This document shows, piece after piece, positions 41,382-51,486 of a stretch of DNA of 64,000 nt. Every line of letters begins with the position of its first letter. Position 1 is the first letter of the stretch. The position numbers were made by a program, and so were the translations under genes. The DNA comes from a virus. The notes beneath the pieces were generated by a model. It searched no databases, was not told where the DNA came from, and saw only the letters and a program-made list of their open reading frames with translations. Location of the stretch: the IMG/VR virus record IMGVR_UViG_3300028287_000410, positions 1-64,000 of that record; one strand, written 5' to 3'.

Positions 41382-41621
41382 ATGTCAGAAGAAACTCAAG
41401 TAGAAGCACAAGCTGAAGCTCCAGCAGTAACAGTTAATGATTTGGCTAACGTATATGCAGTAATCGATCTTGCATCAAAGCGTGGTGCATTTCAAGCTGG
41501 TGAACTTTCAGCAGTAGGCGCAGTTGCTAATAAAATCAAATCATTTATTGATTTTGTACAAGCACAACAGGCAGAGCAGGCAGAGGGCGAAGCACCAGCA
41601 GAAGCTCCTGCAGAAGGTTAA
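41382..41621 (+). CDS. small acidic hypothetical protein (79 aa)
   Basis: The ends are Ala/Glu-rich low complexity (EETQVEAQAEAPAV and EGEAPAEAPAEG), and the middle is one helical unit (NDLANVYAVIDLASKRGAFQ). It has a strong promoter. It is followed three bases later by an AT-hook protein. Not recognised by function. Confidence 0.65.
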   Translation: MSEETQVEAQAEAPAVTVNDLANVYAVIDLASKRGAFQAGELSAVGAVANKIKSFIDFVQAQQAEQAEGEAPAEAPAEG

Positions 41622-41624
41622 GAC

Positions 41625-42263
41625 ATGGCTTTTCTAAAACATGTCGGTAGACACGAAGGTACTGGACAACGTTTGAGTGTTGTCTTCCTTCAGCTACCAG
41701 ATGATAAAGAAAACGCACTTGTTGTGTATAGTGATTCATTACCGGATCGATACCATGATGATTTCATGCAGGCGGTAGAATCACCAGAAGGTCAACAATC
41801 AGCAAACTTGTATGAAGTACTGGGACGTAAAGTATTTTGGCATGGTACCACTATGCTTGACACATTACACAAAGAAGGACATTTAGTAAAGATTCCAACA
41901 GGATCAATTATTATGACTCCTAACTCTAATACTAATGTTCCGCTAAATGACATTCTTGCTCAAATGGATGCCGATGACATCGAAGTCCCAGCAACGAATG
42001 ATACAACGCAGACTCCAGCAGATTCACAAGTTGATGCAAATGTAGCAGAATCTCAACAAGATGAAAATAAAGCTATTGCACAAAATCTTATGATTCAAGC
42101 AAATCTTCTACAGCAAGATGCGGATGCAAAACGTAAGGAAGCATATACATATGATCCTTCGCTTGCACCAAAGACTGAAGCAAAGCCGAAAGTACGTGTT
42201 ACTAAAGCTAAAACATCAGACGCACCAAAGAAGCGTGGTCGTCCGAAGAAGTCTGAGGCGTAG
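41625..42263 (+). CDS. AT-hook-tailed hypothetical protein (212 aa)
   Basis: A folded N-terminal part (residues about 1-110) is joined by an Asp/Gln-rich linker to a basic tail ending KKRGRPKKSEA, a classic AT-hook (RGRP) that binds the minor groove of AT-rich DNA. It follows the acidic gene in one operon. Function unknown; DNA-bound or packaged. Confidence 0.7.
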   Translation: MAFLKHVGRHEGTGQRLSVVFLQLPDDKENALVVYSDSLPDRYHDDFMQAVESPEGQQSANLYEVLGRKVFWHGTTMLDTLHKEGHLVKIPTGSIIMTPNSNTNVPLNDILAQMDADDIEVPATNDTTQTPADSQVDANVAESQQDENKAIAQNLMIQANLLQQDADAKRKEAYTYDPSLAPKTEAKPKVRVTKAKTSDAPKKRGRPKKSEA

Positions 42264-42264
42264 T

Positions 42265-42537
42265 ATGTCAATCAAGCGTAATAGTATTATAGACCGTATT
42301 AAGCAGGAACGTGAACGTCAAGTTGAAATTCCTGGTAGCGAATTTGATGCAAAGAACTCTCCGAATGATTGGATTGCAATTGCAACTTATTATCTTGCGC
42401 AAGAGACTAGACGTGCTACTATGCTTGAAGCACCAAGTTCGGTTGAATTTGAAAAAGAACTAATCAAAGCTGCGGCAGTAATTGTCGCGGCTTTGGAACA
42501 CACAGAACTAATGAAAGAAGAAGGTAAACTTTCATAA
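42265..42537 (+). CDS. hypothetical protein (90 aa)
   Basis: The ATG at 42265 follows the AT-hook stop; an upstream extension overlaps that gene and is not used. The pattern SIIDRIKQERERQ...FEKELIKAAAVIVAALEH is of a type I associate with small T4-like marine phage proteins. Its stop shares bases with the next ATG (TAATG). The function is unknown. Confidence 0.65.
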   Translation: MSIKRNSIIDRIKQERERQVEIPGSEFDAKNSPNDWIAIATYYLAQETRRATMLEAPSSVEFEKELIKAAAVIVAALEHTELMKEEGKLS

Positions 42538-42854
42538 TGGATTTCGATAGAGACGGCGAATTTGATAGACTCATGGAAGAAATCTTCCCTATGAGTATTC
42601 CAGCACAGTTTGTTAAGTCAATCATTGTTAAGATGAAAAATGGACAAGACATTGAACTAACCGGAGATGAACTGCTACATCCATTGCCGATGGCAGAGAA
42701 TATGGGTTGGGATAAACTCGCATCACACTTTGAACAAATTGATGATATCGAAGTACAAATTGATGTAGATGGTATTAAAGAAAGCGTAGTTATGAACGTA
42801 CAAACTATTCTTTCAAATCACTTCAATGATGGATCGGGGGGAACAATTGGTTAG
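42537..42854 (+). CDS. acidic hypothetical protein (105 aa)
   Basis: An acidic alpha/beta product (DFDRDGEFDRLMEEIFP at the start). It is coupled to both neighbours: TAATG with the previous gene and an eight-base overlap with DHFR. Not recognised. Confidence 0.65.
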   Translation: MDFDRDGEFDRLMEEIFPMSIPAQFVKSIIVKMKNGQDIELTGDELLHPLPMAENMGWDKLASHFEQIDDIEVQIDVDGIKESVVMNVQTILSNHFNDGSGGTIG

Positions 42855-43362
42855 TATGATTTTTGCCTGTGATAAAGCAGGAGGTATTGGTTTTAAAAAC
42901 GGTCTTCCTTGGCCTCATATCTCAGAAGATTTACAGCATTTTAAACGTATAACTGAAGACAACGTAGTAGTTATGGGTAGCAACACTTGGAACAGTCTTG
43001 GTGGTCTAGCACCACTTAGAGGCCGTATTAACTATGTGATTACTGCTAATGACTTGTCAAATTTTGCAGGAGCTTTTGACTGCTATGACTATACACAGTA
43101 TACAATGGAAAACATTATTACTGCAATTGATTTTAGGCATCCAGGTAAGGAAACTATTATCATTGGCGGCAAGAAGATTTATGATGAAGCATACAAATAT
43201 TGTAGCACAATATATATGACAAGGATTATGGATACATATAAATGTGATACAGTAGTAGATGTCGATATGTATCTAGATAATTTTGCATGTCGTTCTGCAC
43301 GTGCCGAGATAGGCAATCAGCATAAACCATCTATTTCAATTGAACGTTGGGAAAGAACATGA
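42847..43362 (+). CDS. folA: dihydrofolate reductase
   Basis: The start TTG at 42847 gives MVSMIFACDKAGGIGFKNGL, which matches the usual DHFR beginning; a G-run (GGGGGGA) lies just upstream. Motifs are GIGFKNGLPWP, FKRITEDNVVVMGSNTWNSL and the cofactor site IIIGGKKIYDEA. It restores tetrahydrofolate after the thymidylate synthase reaction, whose gene overlaps it by four bases. Confidence 0.9.
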   Translation: MVSMIFACDKAGGIGFKNGLPWPHISEDLQHFKRITEDNVVVMGSNTWNSLGGLAPLRGRINYVITANDLSNFAGAFDCYDYTQYTMENIITAIDFRHPGKETIIIGGKKIYDEAYKYCSTIYMTRIMDTYKCDTVVDVDMYLDNFACRSARAEIGNQHKPSISIERWERT

Positions 43363-44234
43363 GTAGTCATAACTGGAACGAAGATATGTATCTAGACTTA
43401 TTGCATACTGTGTTACATACAGGTGAGCAACGAGGACAAGAACGTACAGGAGTTGGTACTCGGGCACGATTTATGTCATGGTTAGATTTTGACTTACGTA
43501 TTGGGTTCCCACTACTAACAACTAAGAAAGTAGCTTTTAAAAGTGTACTCAGTGAATTACTTTGGTTTATCGAAGGTTCACAAAATGAACGTAGGCTTGC
43601 TGAAATTCATTATGGTAAGCCAAGAAACGAATTACGAGACAAGACTACTATCTGGACTGCCAATGCCAATAATCAAGGCAAAGCACTTGGTCATTACAAC
43701 AGTGAAGATAATAAAGACTTAGGTCCCGTCTATGGTGTACAATGGCGCAACTGGAACGGAGTAGATCAATTAGCTAATCTCATTGAAGGGATTAAAAATG
43801 ATCCTCAGGGACGTAGACATATTTTAAGTGCTTGGAATGTATCTGACTTAGATCAGATGGCTCTGCCACCGTGTCATACTATGTCACAGTTTTATGTGAA
43901 TAACGAAGGTGAACTAAGCTGTAGTCTATATCAACGTAGTGCAGACTTGTTCTTAGGTGTTCCATTTAACATTGCAAGCTATGCTCTATTAACACATATG
44001 ATTGCACACGTTTGCGGATTGAAAGTTGGGGATTACTATCACACTATTGGTGATGGTCACATCTATAATAATCACGTAGATGCAGTTAACGAACAACTAA
44101 CACGTGAAGCTACGAAGTTTCCTAAACTAAAGATTATCGGTGAGCATAAATCTATTGATGATTTTACTATGGATAGTTTCGAGATTGTGGGTTACGATCC
44201 ACTTCCATTCATTAAAGCGCCAATGGCAGTTTAA
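43359..44234 (+). CDS. thyA: thymidylate synthase
   Basis: The active-site Cys is in LPPCHTMSQFYV and the dUMP-binding RSADLFLGVPFNIASYA is intact; RTGVGTR and FPLLTTKK are at the front. It makes dTMP from dUMP with methylene-tetrahydrofolate. The ATG overlaps the DHFR stop. The length of 291 is usual. It ends the plus-strand block and faces the long minus-strand cluster. Confidence 0.97.
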   Translation: MSSHNWNEDMYLDLLHTVLHTGEQRGQERTGVGTRARFMSWLDFDLRIGFPLLTTKKVAFKSVLSELLWFIEGSQNERRLAEIHYGKPRNELRDKTTIWTANANNQGKALGHYNSEDNKDLGPVYGVQWRNWNGVDQLANLIEGIKNDPQGRRHILSAWNVSDLDQMALPPCHTMSQFYVNNEGELSCSLYQRSADLFLGVPFNIASYALLTHMIAHVCGLKVGDYYHTIGDGHIYNNHVDAVNEQLTREATKFPKLKIIGEHKSIDDFTMDSFEIVGYDPLPFIKAPMAV

Positions 44235-44235
44235 T

Positions 44236-45291
44236 TTATTCTACTAAGTTTAGACCGTCTATAACATCCCCATCAATGACCATATCAACCGGATGTTTTT
44301 CACCATAGAATTCATTCTGTTCCCAGCACTGGTCTTCTTCATTCCAATCAAACCAAGGGCTAACTGCTAATACGTAGTTAGTCCTTTTGTACCCTGGCAT
44401 TGGCTTTGCTACATATGGGCGATGTGTCACATATGTATCCCAAACATACCAATTTCCGGGAGTAAATGACTTTGTTCCATAATCTTCAATTTCAATACCA
44501 TATGCATTCTCTGGATTATCAAGTGCTAAGTTTATACGAAGTTCGTAAAACCAGCTTTCATCTCTGTGCCATAGGAATTTGTTTGCAGTCTCTTGTGTTG
44601 CTTTATCATCGATGCCTTTAATCTGAGCAATGCGACTACGCACAGGCGAAGACTTAATTCTATCCCTTAGTGTGCCTAAATATTCATGTCCAGAACATTC
44701 ACTCCAATTTCTAAATCCCCATGTGTCTGGGTACGTATCTTTGTTGATACGTTCACCTACGTCTTTTCTATCTTCGTATGTATCTAAAAGTTCATTTAGT
44801 ACAGTATCGTCAATTATACCATGTTGATGTAAATATCTAAACCCATGATGCATCCCAAACTCCTGGGTCTCACTCCACAAGTCTTTATCTAGACGTTTTT
44901 CCATAATCTTTTCAAATAATGAAAAGTTCTTCATAAACAGTTCATCTGGAATGTTATTTCTAGGATACCCTAATGTCTGTGCATTCTTTGGAATATTGTC
45001 ATATCTATATGTAGGATTAGTCACCAAACTCAATCCACCATAGTTAGAACTTCTAGCAAATTTACCTTGATATATGTTTAGAAACCCATACCAACCATAC
45101 TTTACGAATGCGTCTTCGATACTGTCTCTTAGTGTGTCCACATCTAATTTCGTATCTTCAAATTCGAACAATACACCTTCTTTGCTTGGTTTCATTGTTT
45201 TAGCATATTTGTCAGTATCCAGAGTTTCTGCAATCCAGGCATGGACTGCTTTTCTATCTGGGCAATCTTTTATGTAAAATCTTTTCTTCAT
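44236..45291 (-). CDS. putative Fe(II)/2-oxoglutarate oxygenase (351 aa)
   Basis: A metal site is suggested by FLWHRDESWFYELRINLAL (H-x-D) and WDTYVTHRPYVAKPMPGYKRTNYVL (distal His and Arg). The rest has no known motif. It is the last gene of the minus-strand cluster and overlaps the radical SAM gene before it by four bases. A similar metal-site protein (50686) lies upstream, so hydroxylation may occur twice in the pathway. The substrate is unknown. Confidence 0.6.
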   Translation of the reverse strand: MKKRFYIKDCPDRKAVHAWIAETLDTDKYAKTMKPSKEGVLFEFEDTKLDVDTLRDSIEDAFVKYGWYGFLNIYQGKFARSSNYGGLSLVTNPTYRYDNIPKNAQTLGYPRNNIPDELFMKNFSLFEKIMEKRLDKDLWSETQEFGMHHGFRYLHQHGIIDDTVLNELLDTYEDRKDVGERINKDTYPDTWGFRNWSECSGHEYLGTLRDRIKSSPVRSRIAQIKGIDDKATQETANKFLWHRDESWFYELRINLALDNPENAYGIEIEDYGTKSFTPGNWYVWDTYVTHRPYVAKPMPGYKRTNYVLAVSPWFDWNEEDQCWEQNEFYGEKHPVDMVIDGDVIDGLNLVE

Positions 45292-46463
45292 TTTTTATAA
45301 CTCACATCTCCGGGATAGATAGGAACCATTGCGCCGGGCGCACGTTTTGGAATTTTACTGTCAGCACTAGATACACAACTATCTGAAATACACACCTTAG
45401 GCGCATCGAATAGTTTAAACCCACTCTCAATATACCCTAAGGGCTCGTCAGAACAACTGTAAGAGCGTTTAATAGACCCATCAGGCTCACGTATAATAAT
45501 ACCCTTAAACCCGCTTGTACAATCCCAACCTTTAAACTTGTTAAAGTTAAACGCATTAAAGCGTTCTGCTTGGTCCATGTAGTACTTGTCACCTTTACTA
45601 TCTTCGAACTCTACTTGCATGATAGGTGGGACATTCTTATCATCGCCATTAATCATATCCATCTTCCACATGCTTCCTGTGCGTGGCTTTGGACGCATTG
45701 CTTTAATAGTATTCGCTTTTTCAATAGTATCAGTGTACGCACGTTGTGGCATACCATTCTGCATCATCTTTAGTTGTTCGTCTGTGTATCCGTCTACAAC
45801 ACGTGATGCAGTAGGATCTGACTGTGGTTTTAGAGTAACATTGATTCCACGCTCATGAAAGTACATTGCGTTATTCCAATCTCTATCAAACCAGTCTGGT
45901 ACAAGTACCATATTGATTGTTACTTGCACATCATGTTCCATACAGAATAGAAGTTTGTCAGCAAATTCATCCATCTTTGCATATTCACTGTGATAAGATG
46001 CAGTAATACTTGCACGATGAAACTTTGCAACAATGTCACAATATTTCTGAAACCAATCCATCTTACGTGCCATATTTGTTGTCATATGAACAGAGGTATA
46101 ATTAGTGTTATCGACATCATCAGCCAAATGCTGCAAAATATCCAAGTATCCTGGATGAAAAGTAGGCTCACCGCCAGACAAAGAAAAATGGAAACTATTA
46201 AAACTGTTATCACGTGCTTGCCTCTTAATTTCATCTATGGTCGCTAGACACAACTCTGTTGGTCTATGATCTTTTCTATCACTTCTGGCATAAGGCCAGC
46301 AGTACGAACACTTGTAGTTACAGAAACGTCCTAATAACCAAGACACTGAAAACAAATCCCTGTATAAAAGTGTTCGTTGACCTACCTTAACGATATCATC
46401 ATACGGCGTTGCTGTAAAGTCGTATTGTGACCAGTAGTCTGCATCTTTTTCAATCTTATCCAT
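45288..46463 (-). CDS. radical SAM protein, short N-terminus (391 aa)
   Basis: The motif CNYKCSYC is at C48, C52 and C55, followed by WPYARSDRKDHRP and LSGGEPTF. Later cysteines (DCTSGF, SYSCSDEPL, CISDSC) could bind an auxiliary cluster at the C-terminus. The plan matches the protein at 53729, making a second paralogue pair. It is coupled by overlap to the oxygenase gene. The substrate is unknown. Confidence 0.85.
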   Translation of the reverse strand: MDKIEKDADYWSQYDFTATPYDDIVKVGQRTLLYRDLFSVSWLLGRFCNYKCSYCWPYARSDRKDHRPTELCLATIDEIKRQARDNSFNSFHFSLSGGEPTFHPGYLDILQHLADDVDNTNYTSVHMTTNMARKMDWFQKYCDIVAKFHRASITASYHSEYAKMDEFADKLLFCMEHDVQVTINMVLVPDWFDRDWNNAMYFHERGINVTLKPQSDPTASRVVDGYTDEQLKMMQNGMPQRAYTDTIEKANTIKAMRPKPRTGSMWKMDMINGDDKNVPPIMQVEFEDSKGDKYYMDQAERFNAFNFNKFKGWDCTSGFKGIIIREPDGSIKRSYSCSDEPLGYIESGFKLFDAPKVCISDSCVSSADSKIPKRAPGAMVPIYPGDVSYKK

Positions 46464-46465
46464 TA

Positions 46466-47893
46466 TTATACCTTGTATTTTTTCATCGCGTTATATAGTT
46501 CTGGCAACTGACGTTCCATATCTTCGTCGCGGATGTCATCTAACTTGCTGTTATATTCCCAAAACTTTTTATTGTTTTCTTCTGTGAACCAATCTTCTCC
46601 GTACATGAAATTAATATTCGTGTCTAACAGATTATCCATTTTCTTGATAGCCCACTCTGCATTTGCAGGTTTTATCATTCCTATTACGTTTGGATTTTTC
46701 TTAACTAGACTATGAAAATCAATAGTGTGTACTATTTCTTCTTTAAATTCAGTCCTAAATGCTTCCCAACTATCACGTACTTCATCCTTTACATCTTTCG
46801 GTAGGAAACGAGTACTTAATTCATGTGGTTTGTGAATAGGGTGTACATTTGCAAAAGGTTTTAAGTTATTCTTCAGTATAGGAGAGATAACTGCAAAATC
46901 TTGTTCAATCTTCCATTTTAAAAACTCTGGCAAATGAAATGCATTTAGGGAACCGATAGTAAATGCAATCCAGGCTCTAAAATTCATAGTCTGTGTGCCT
47001 ACTTCATCTAGTTTCTTTAGATTTTTTTCTATTAGTTTTGACTTCAATGGGTTGCGTACATATTCTAGTGTGTCTCCGATACCGTCCATAGAGATACCAA
47101 ACTGTACTTGCTTAAAGTTAGTCCATAAGTCTAACGCACGTGGTTGGATATTTGTTAGGTTAGTATTATACTCAAGTGTCATTTCTTTTGCTTTACCTTG
47201 CTCTACACAATACTTTAAGAAATCATAATGTCTTTCAATAATAAGTGGTTCGCCGCCTACTAGATATACGTGTTGCATACCAGCTACGTTCTCTTCTAAG
47301 TTCTCCCAGAAGTGATCTTTGTGTACCCAATCGTAATCATCAGCGACATACTTTCCCTTCTTATTCTTATACATTTCAACGACACCATGTGTGTCTTTGA
47401 ATTTACTTGATCCCCACATTTTAACATAGTCATCATACCAAGCACTAGAATCCATCGGTGAACACATACGACATTTTAAGTTACAAAAGTTACCTAATCG
47501 AATATCGTAATACGTTTGCTTAATATGCTCTAAGTCTATTGTACCATCTTCTTCTGTATGAGCTACCGCCTGATCCCAAGTAATGTGTTGTGCAAAACGT
47601 TCACCATCATTGATACGTCGAGATTTCATACCTGCTTTTTCTTCACGTACACAACGAATACATTCCTTATGCCACTTACCTTCAAGCATAGTAGAACGAA
47701 TTTCTTTTGCTAATGGAGAGTTAATCGCATCAGTGATTTGGTCATGATGCAAATTATAGTTTGTTCCGTCTTCTTTCTTGTAAATACCACGTGTCGGTCC
47801 TTGATTAGCATGACAACACACACGCAAATCTCCATTTGCACGTGTCGAAATGTTTATCCATGGTAGAATACAGAATGTATCACTCTTTTGCAT
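46466..47893 (-). CDS. radical SAM protein with N-terminal LPW-CC region (475 aa)
   Basis: The N-terminus FCILPWINISTRANGD...VCC and ECIRCVREEKAGMKSRR precede the core CNLKCRMC (C137, C141, C144) and YLVGGEPL. The whole is alike to 52135 in order and wording (for example CSPMDSSAW against CSPHDSSMW). The LPW-CC part probably holds an extra iron-sulfur cluster. It overlaps the gene before it by fourteen bases. The substrate is unknown. Confidence 0.86.
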   Translation of the reverse strand: MQKSDTFCILPWINISTRANGDLRVCCHANQGPTRGIYKKEDGTNYNLHHDQITDAINSPLAKEIRSTMLEGKWHKECIRCVREEKAGMKSRRINDGERFAQHITWDQAVAHTEEDGTIDLEHIKQTYYDIRLGNFCNLKCRMCSPMDSSAWYDDYVKMWGSSKFKDTHGVVEMYKNKKGKYVADDYDWVHKDHFWENLEENVAGMQHVYLVGGEPLIIERHYDFLKYCVEQGKAKEMTLEYNTNLTNIQPRALDLWTNFKQVQFGISMDGIGDTLEYVRNPLKSKLIEKNLKKLDEVGTQTMNFRAWIAFTIGSLNAFHLPEFLKWKIEQDFAVISPILKNNLKPFANVHPIHKPHELSTRFLPKDVKDEVRDSWEAFRTEFKEEIVHTIDFHSLVKKNPNVIGMIKPANAEWAIKKMDNLLDTNINFMYGEDWFTEENNKKFWEYNSKLDDIRDEDMERQLPELYNAMKKYKV

Positions 47894-49115
47894 ATTCGTT
47901 CATCTCCGTATCTTCAAAGTTCTCTTCGCCGTTGCCTCTGAAGTCTAATTCTTTACCACAAGTCTTACCGCAAATCCAAAGACGTTCATCTGAATTTGTT
48001 TCCCAGCTTGCTACTAAGTCATTTGCAAAATATGGGGTTTTGAGTATATCAAATAATGAATGTTTTGATAAATCATTGAAATCTTTGCCATATCGTTTCC
48101 ACATATTCTTATTGTCTTCGATACGTCTTGGCGTTGCCATATCGTGTCCTATTTTACTATAGTAATGTCCCTGCCAACAGCAAGGCCATACTTTACCCTG
48201 ATAATCGATAAAAATACTCTTATCTCTTTTAGTTTGACATGCTATTTCTGTAACCTTTACATAATTATCAAACCCTTTGTGCTTTTTAATTACATCATCT
48301 ACTTTATTAGTAGTATTAGATTTTGTTTTTGTAGGTTCTGCTAAAATAGTTGCAAGTGCTTTCTCTTTTTGTTCTGTTGTCTTACTTTCAATTTTCTTTT
48401 TGTTTTTTGCTACATGTTGTTTAGCAACAAATGTTAATTCTTTTTTAGTTTCAATAGCTTCGACTTCTTCTCCCTCGTAATGTGTAGGGATAACATATCT
48501 ATTTGATTTCTTATATCTAAACTTGACAAAGCCCATGTCTTCTGCTAGTTGTCTCGCTTCATCTATCTGATGCTCATTGTGTGCAAAGCCTATGAAGTCC
48601 CAACGTGCAATGCCACCATTAGCAATGAATGCTTTTGCATTACGCATAATAATATTCCACTTAGAATTCACACGATACAAATGATTAGTGTCTTCTAGTC
48701 CATCGATAGCAAAGATAACCTTGTCTGGCTTTCGCATAATAGATGCAAGTTCAATCCACCACGCTTCCGTCTGTGCAGAACCGTTTGTACTCAACGTAAC
48801 TTGTGCTACTCCCATATCTTTGCACATCTTTACCACTTCTAGTAAATATGGATACATGATAGGATCACCGTAGTTCCCATTAATGAATACGTGATTAGGA
48901 AGAAACGGTTTCATGTCTTCCAATGCTTGTTGTATTACTCTAGGATCAGTATCAGTTAAGTCTAAATCATCACGCTTCTTTAGCTTTATGTTATCTCCAT
49001 CCATGCCAGTTGTTCTTCCGCACATCGGGCACAGTAAGTTGCACCTAGAAGTAAGTTCTAAATGCATCACACCTACATCAAATTTGATGTACTCTAAGTT
49101 CTCTGATTTCGCCAT
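47880..49115 (-). CDS. radical SAM/SPASM-like protein (411 aa)
   Basis: The core motif CNLLCPMC is near the start (C25, C29, C32); the SAM-binding segment is NGNYGDPIMYP in place of GGEP. IDGLEDTNHLYR and AHNEHQIDEAR are shared with the paralogue at 54745. A C-terminal cysteine part (AC, PCCWQGHYY, CGKTCGKELD) looks like a SPASM-type auxiliary cluster site. A long Lys/Thr-rich insert lies at about 215-265. The substrate may be a peptide, as for many SPASM enzymes; unproven. Confidence 0.85.
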   Translation of the reverse strand: MAKSENLEYIKFDVGVMHLELTSRCNLLCPMCGRTTGMDGDNIKLKKRDDLDLTDTDPRVIQQALEDMKPFLPNHVFINGNYGDPIMYPYLLEVVKMCKDMGVAQVTLSTNGSAQTEAWWIELASIMRKPDKVIFAIDGLEDTNHLYRVNSKWNIIMRNAKAFIANGGIARWDFIGFAHNEHQIDEARQLAEDMGFVKFRYKKSNRYVIPTHYEGEEVEAIETKKELTFVAKQHVAKNKKKIESKTTEQKEKALATILAEPTKTKSNTTNKVDDVIKKHKGFDNYVKVTEIACQTKRDKSIFIDYQGKVWPCCWQGHYYSKIGHDMATPRRIEDNKNMWKRYGKDFNDLSKHSLFDILKTPYFANDLVASWETNSDERLWICGKTCGKELDFRGNGEENFEDTEMNEYAKE

Positions 49116-50689
49116 CTTAAAAATATTTCTTTAGGTAAGTTTCTGTATGCATGATTCAGTTCTTTAATTTGCATTCCTCTAGTAGGAGTGCCGTCCCAGT
49201 CAGCACTATGTAATCGAATTCTATTGTTTAATTTACTAACATCATTAACAAAACGTTTGTATACGTCCCGTCTTTCTTCATATGATTTAATCCACATTGT
49301 GTAACGTGTAGTTATATAGTTACTACTCCACATAACATCCTCAGTTGTATCATCTTGTGTAGTGTCGATCATTGGAAGTAAAGAACTCCAGTCAGTGATT
49401 AAGTTTGCTTGTGTATATGTTACTTTATTATCCCTTACTCTTTCAAAGAACTCATACCATTCTTCCATGCTGTTAAAGATACGCAAGATACTTGCTTCGT
49501 ATGCTTCTTTAGCACGTTCACGTTCTGATGCCCAGTCCTCAGACATATAATCGAAATCTTCATATATAGAGATTAACCCTATATCTTTATTATAATAGTT
49601 TTCTTTCAAAAAGTCAAGATACATATTAAAGTTTCTTGGATCCCATTCTTCATGGACCCACTTGCGTACATCTAATGCATTTTGTGAAATGTCAAAGTAA
49701 TTAATATTAACTGCGTCTATGTCTGTATCAGCATGCCAGTTTCTTAGAAAAGCAAATGTTTTAAATCCTGCTGCAACTGAATACACGTTACGCAACGGCT
49801 TTTTGTTAGGTACCATTTGAATATCGTTTACACTTTCTGTATTTAATATCCACATGGCATGAGGAGAACGTTCAACTGTAAATTGCTGATAACGTAGGAA
49901 TGCAGATTTAGAATCGCCCAAGTCTGACTCCCAATGTTTAAAGTCAGCACATCCTTCTTTAAAGAATTGTTTAAACTCAGTTTGTTCTTCTTTAATTTCT
50001 GGATATAAGTATGTCTTTGTAGCTCTTACATCTTCATCAAAGTTTCCTATAGCAATGCCATTCTCTAGACTAGTGTTTATAAAGTTCCACCCAAATCCAG
50101 TACGAGTAATTTTTTCATAAGCTGGTCCGGGTGCAATATACTTAGGAGTATGCTCATCGTGAAAGTTCTCTATACTACGAAGTGCTTGTCTTACTTCTGT
50201 AGGACGAACACTAAAATCACCGAATGCAGGCTCTCCTAGTTCTTTCCATAATTTATAATTGATTATAAAACATTGCTCATGAAATCTGAACCATCTATCT
50301 TTATGACGTTCATCAAGTATATGTCCCAATATTAGGAATTCATTATTCTGTGCCTTAGGTAAGTATTCGTGATTGCAGTATTCTCTGAATAAACTATATC
50401 CGTGTTCTAGTGGCTTCCAAGCATCATAAAATATATTACCGTATGCTTGAACTACAACCATATCAATATCAGATTCTTTATCATCTGTTTTCATTGCTTG
50501 TAAAATTTTATCTACACTGTCTTCTTCGTAAATAGTATGCTTAAAAAAACTATAATTATTTCGCAAGAAATTATAAGTGATTGCTTTCATGTAATCACTA
50601 ATTTCAGTATCACCTATTGTTTTAGATGTATCTAATACAGCACATCTAATCTGTGGATAAAAGTTATATGATCTTTGTTGCTTCTTCAT
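49094..50689 (-). CDS. large protein with a Rossmann/methyltransferase-like part (531 aa)
   Basis: The second half has VYSVAAGFKTFAFLRNW and VNINYFDISQNALDVRKWV, which fit motifs I and II of class I methyltransferases. The first half is unlike anything I know, with many aromatic and charged residues. It overlaps its neighbours by 22 and 4 bases, so it is within the cluster's operon. It could be a SAM-dependent methyltransferase or a glycan-related protein. Confidence 0.5.
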   Translation of the reverse strand: MKKQQRSYNFYPQIRCAVLDTSKTIGDTEISDYMKAITYNFLRNNYSFFKHTIYEEDSVDKILQAMKTDDKESDIDMVVVQAYGNIFYDAWKPLEHGYSLFREYCNHEYLPKAQNNEFLILGHILDERHKDRWFRFHEQCFIINYKLWKELGEPAFGDFSVRPTEVRQALRSIENFHDEHTPKYIAPGPAYEKITRTGFGWNFINTSLENGIAIGNFDEDVRATKTYLYPEIKEEQTEFKQFFKEGCADFKHWESDLGDSKSAFLRYQQFTVERSPHAMWILNTESVNDIQMVPNKKPLRNVYSVAAGFKTFAFLRNWHADTDIDAVNINYFDISQNALDVRKWVHEEWDPRNFNMYLDFLKENYYNKDIGLISIYEDFDYMSEDWASERERAKEAYEASILRIFNSMEEWYEFFERVRDNKVTYTQANLITDWSSLLPMIDTTQDDTTEDVMWSSNYITTRYTMWIKSYEERRDVYKRFVNDVSKLNNRIRLHSADWDGTPTRGMQIKELNHAYRNLPKEIFLRWRNQRT

Positions 50690-51486
50690 TTTGTTGTTTT
50701 AGCCCAACTCTTTAAAATTAAATCTTCAAAATCTGATCCACCATATTGTCCATGAACAATCATATGCACACGAACTTCATCAGTATCATTCATTACTGCA
50801 TGACGATGACCTACATTCATCTTAAACATATTACCTGGCTTCCACGGAACATACGCATTGTCATCAATCATTTTAAAATGACAATTTTCTGGATTGTTCA
50901 ACGATATATTTAGTGGTCCTAATTTGTTGTGTTCATAATCTGTATGTGGTGTTATATAACCTCCCGGCTCTAAGTACATGTAACGAACTCTATCGAATGC
51001 TCTGTAACCCGGAATAGATTTAATCATCTTAACAGTCTCTGGACATTTATCTGCAATTTCAGTCCAATGATATGCTGCTCTTGCTTCACGTTCATCTGCA
51101 TACACAAAGCCTGCTGCGGCAACATCTTTACTATCCCAATGTTGAGATACATGCTTACCTAACCCATGTAGTGTCAGGGAGCGCCATCCTCTGTGTCCAT
51201 AGTCATCGGGGTTGTTCTCATCATAATCGTTCTTTCTATGTTGAATTGCTTCATCGTAAACTGCCATTGCTTCATTATAACATGCATTCCAATCAAACTC
51301 AGGGACATCTAATTTTAACCATGGGATACCTGACTCGTGTGTAACCCATTTTGCTTGTCTGAAACGTGCTGATGGTGGGAATCTAGGCTCATTCATCATA
51401 GCATCTACAAATGTACCTGGCATCGTATCAAAGCTATAACTATTTCTATCTTTAAAATGTTCTTCTATTGTTTTTGGGTATTCCAT
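50686..51486 (-). CDS. aspartyl/asparaginyl hydroxylase-like Fe(II)/2-oxoglutarate oxygenase (266 aa)
   Basis: The ATG at 51486 (MEYPKT) is used because it has GGGAG upstream and overlaps the preceding stop in TAATG. The metal site is clear: YLEPGGYITPHTDYEH (H-x-D), FKMNVGHRHAV (distal His) and an Arg in VRVHMIVH. This is the beta-hydroxylase type that acts on peptides or small molecules. It stands between a methyltransferase-like gene and the QueC-like gene. Confidence 0.75.
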   Translation of the reverse strand: MEYPKTIEEHFKDRNSYSFDTMPGTFVDAMMNEPRFPPSARFRQAKWVTHESGIPWLKLDVPEFDWNACYNEAMAVYDEAIQHRKNDYDENNPDDYGHRGWRSLTLHGLGKHVSQHWDSKDVAAAGFVYADEREARAAYHWTEIADKCPETVKMIKSIPGYRAFDRVRYMYLEPGGYITPHTDYEHNKLGPLNISLNNPENCHFKMIDDNAYVPWKPGNMFKMNVGHRHAVMNDTDEVRVHMIVHGQYGGSDFEDLILKSWAKTTK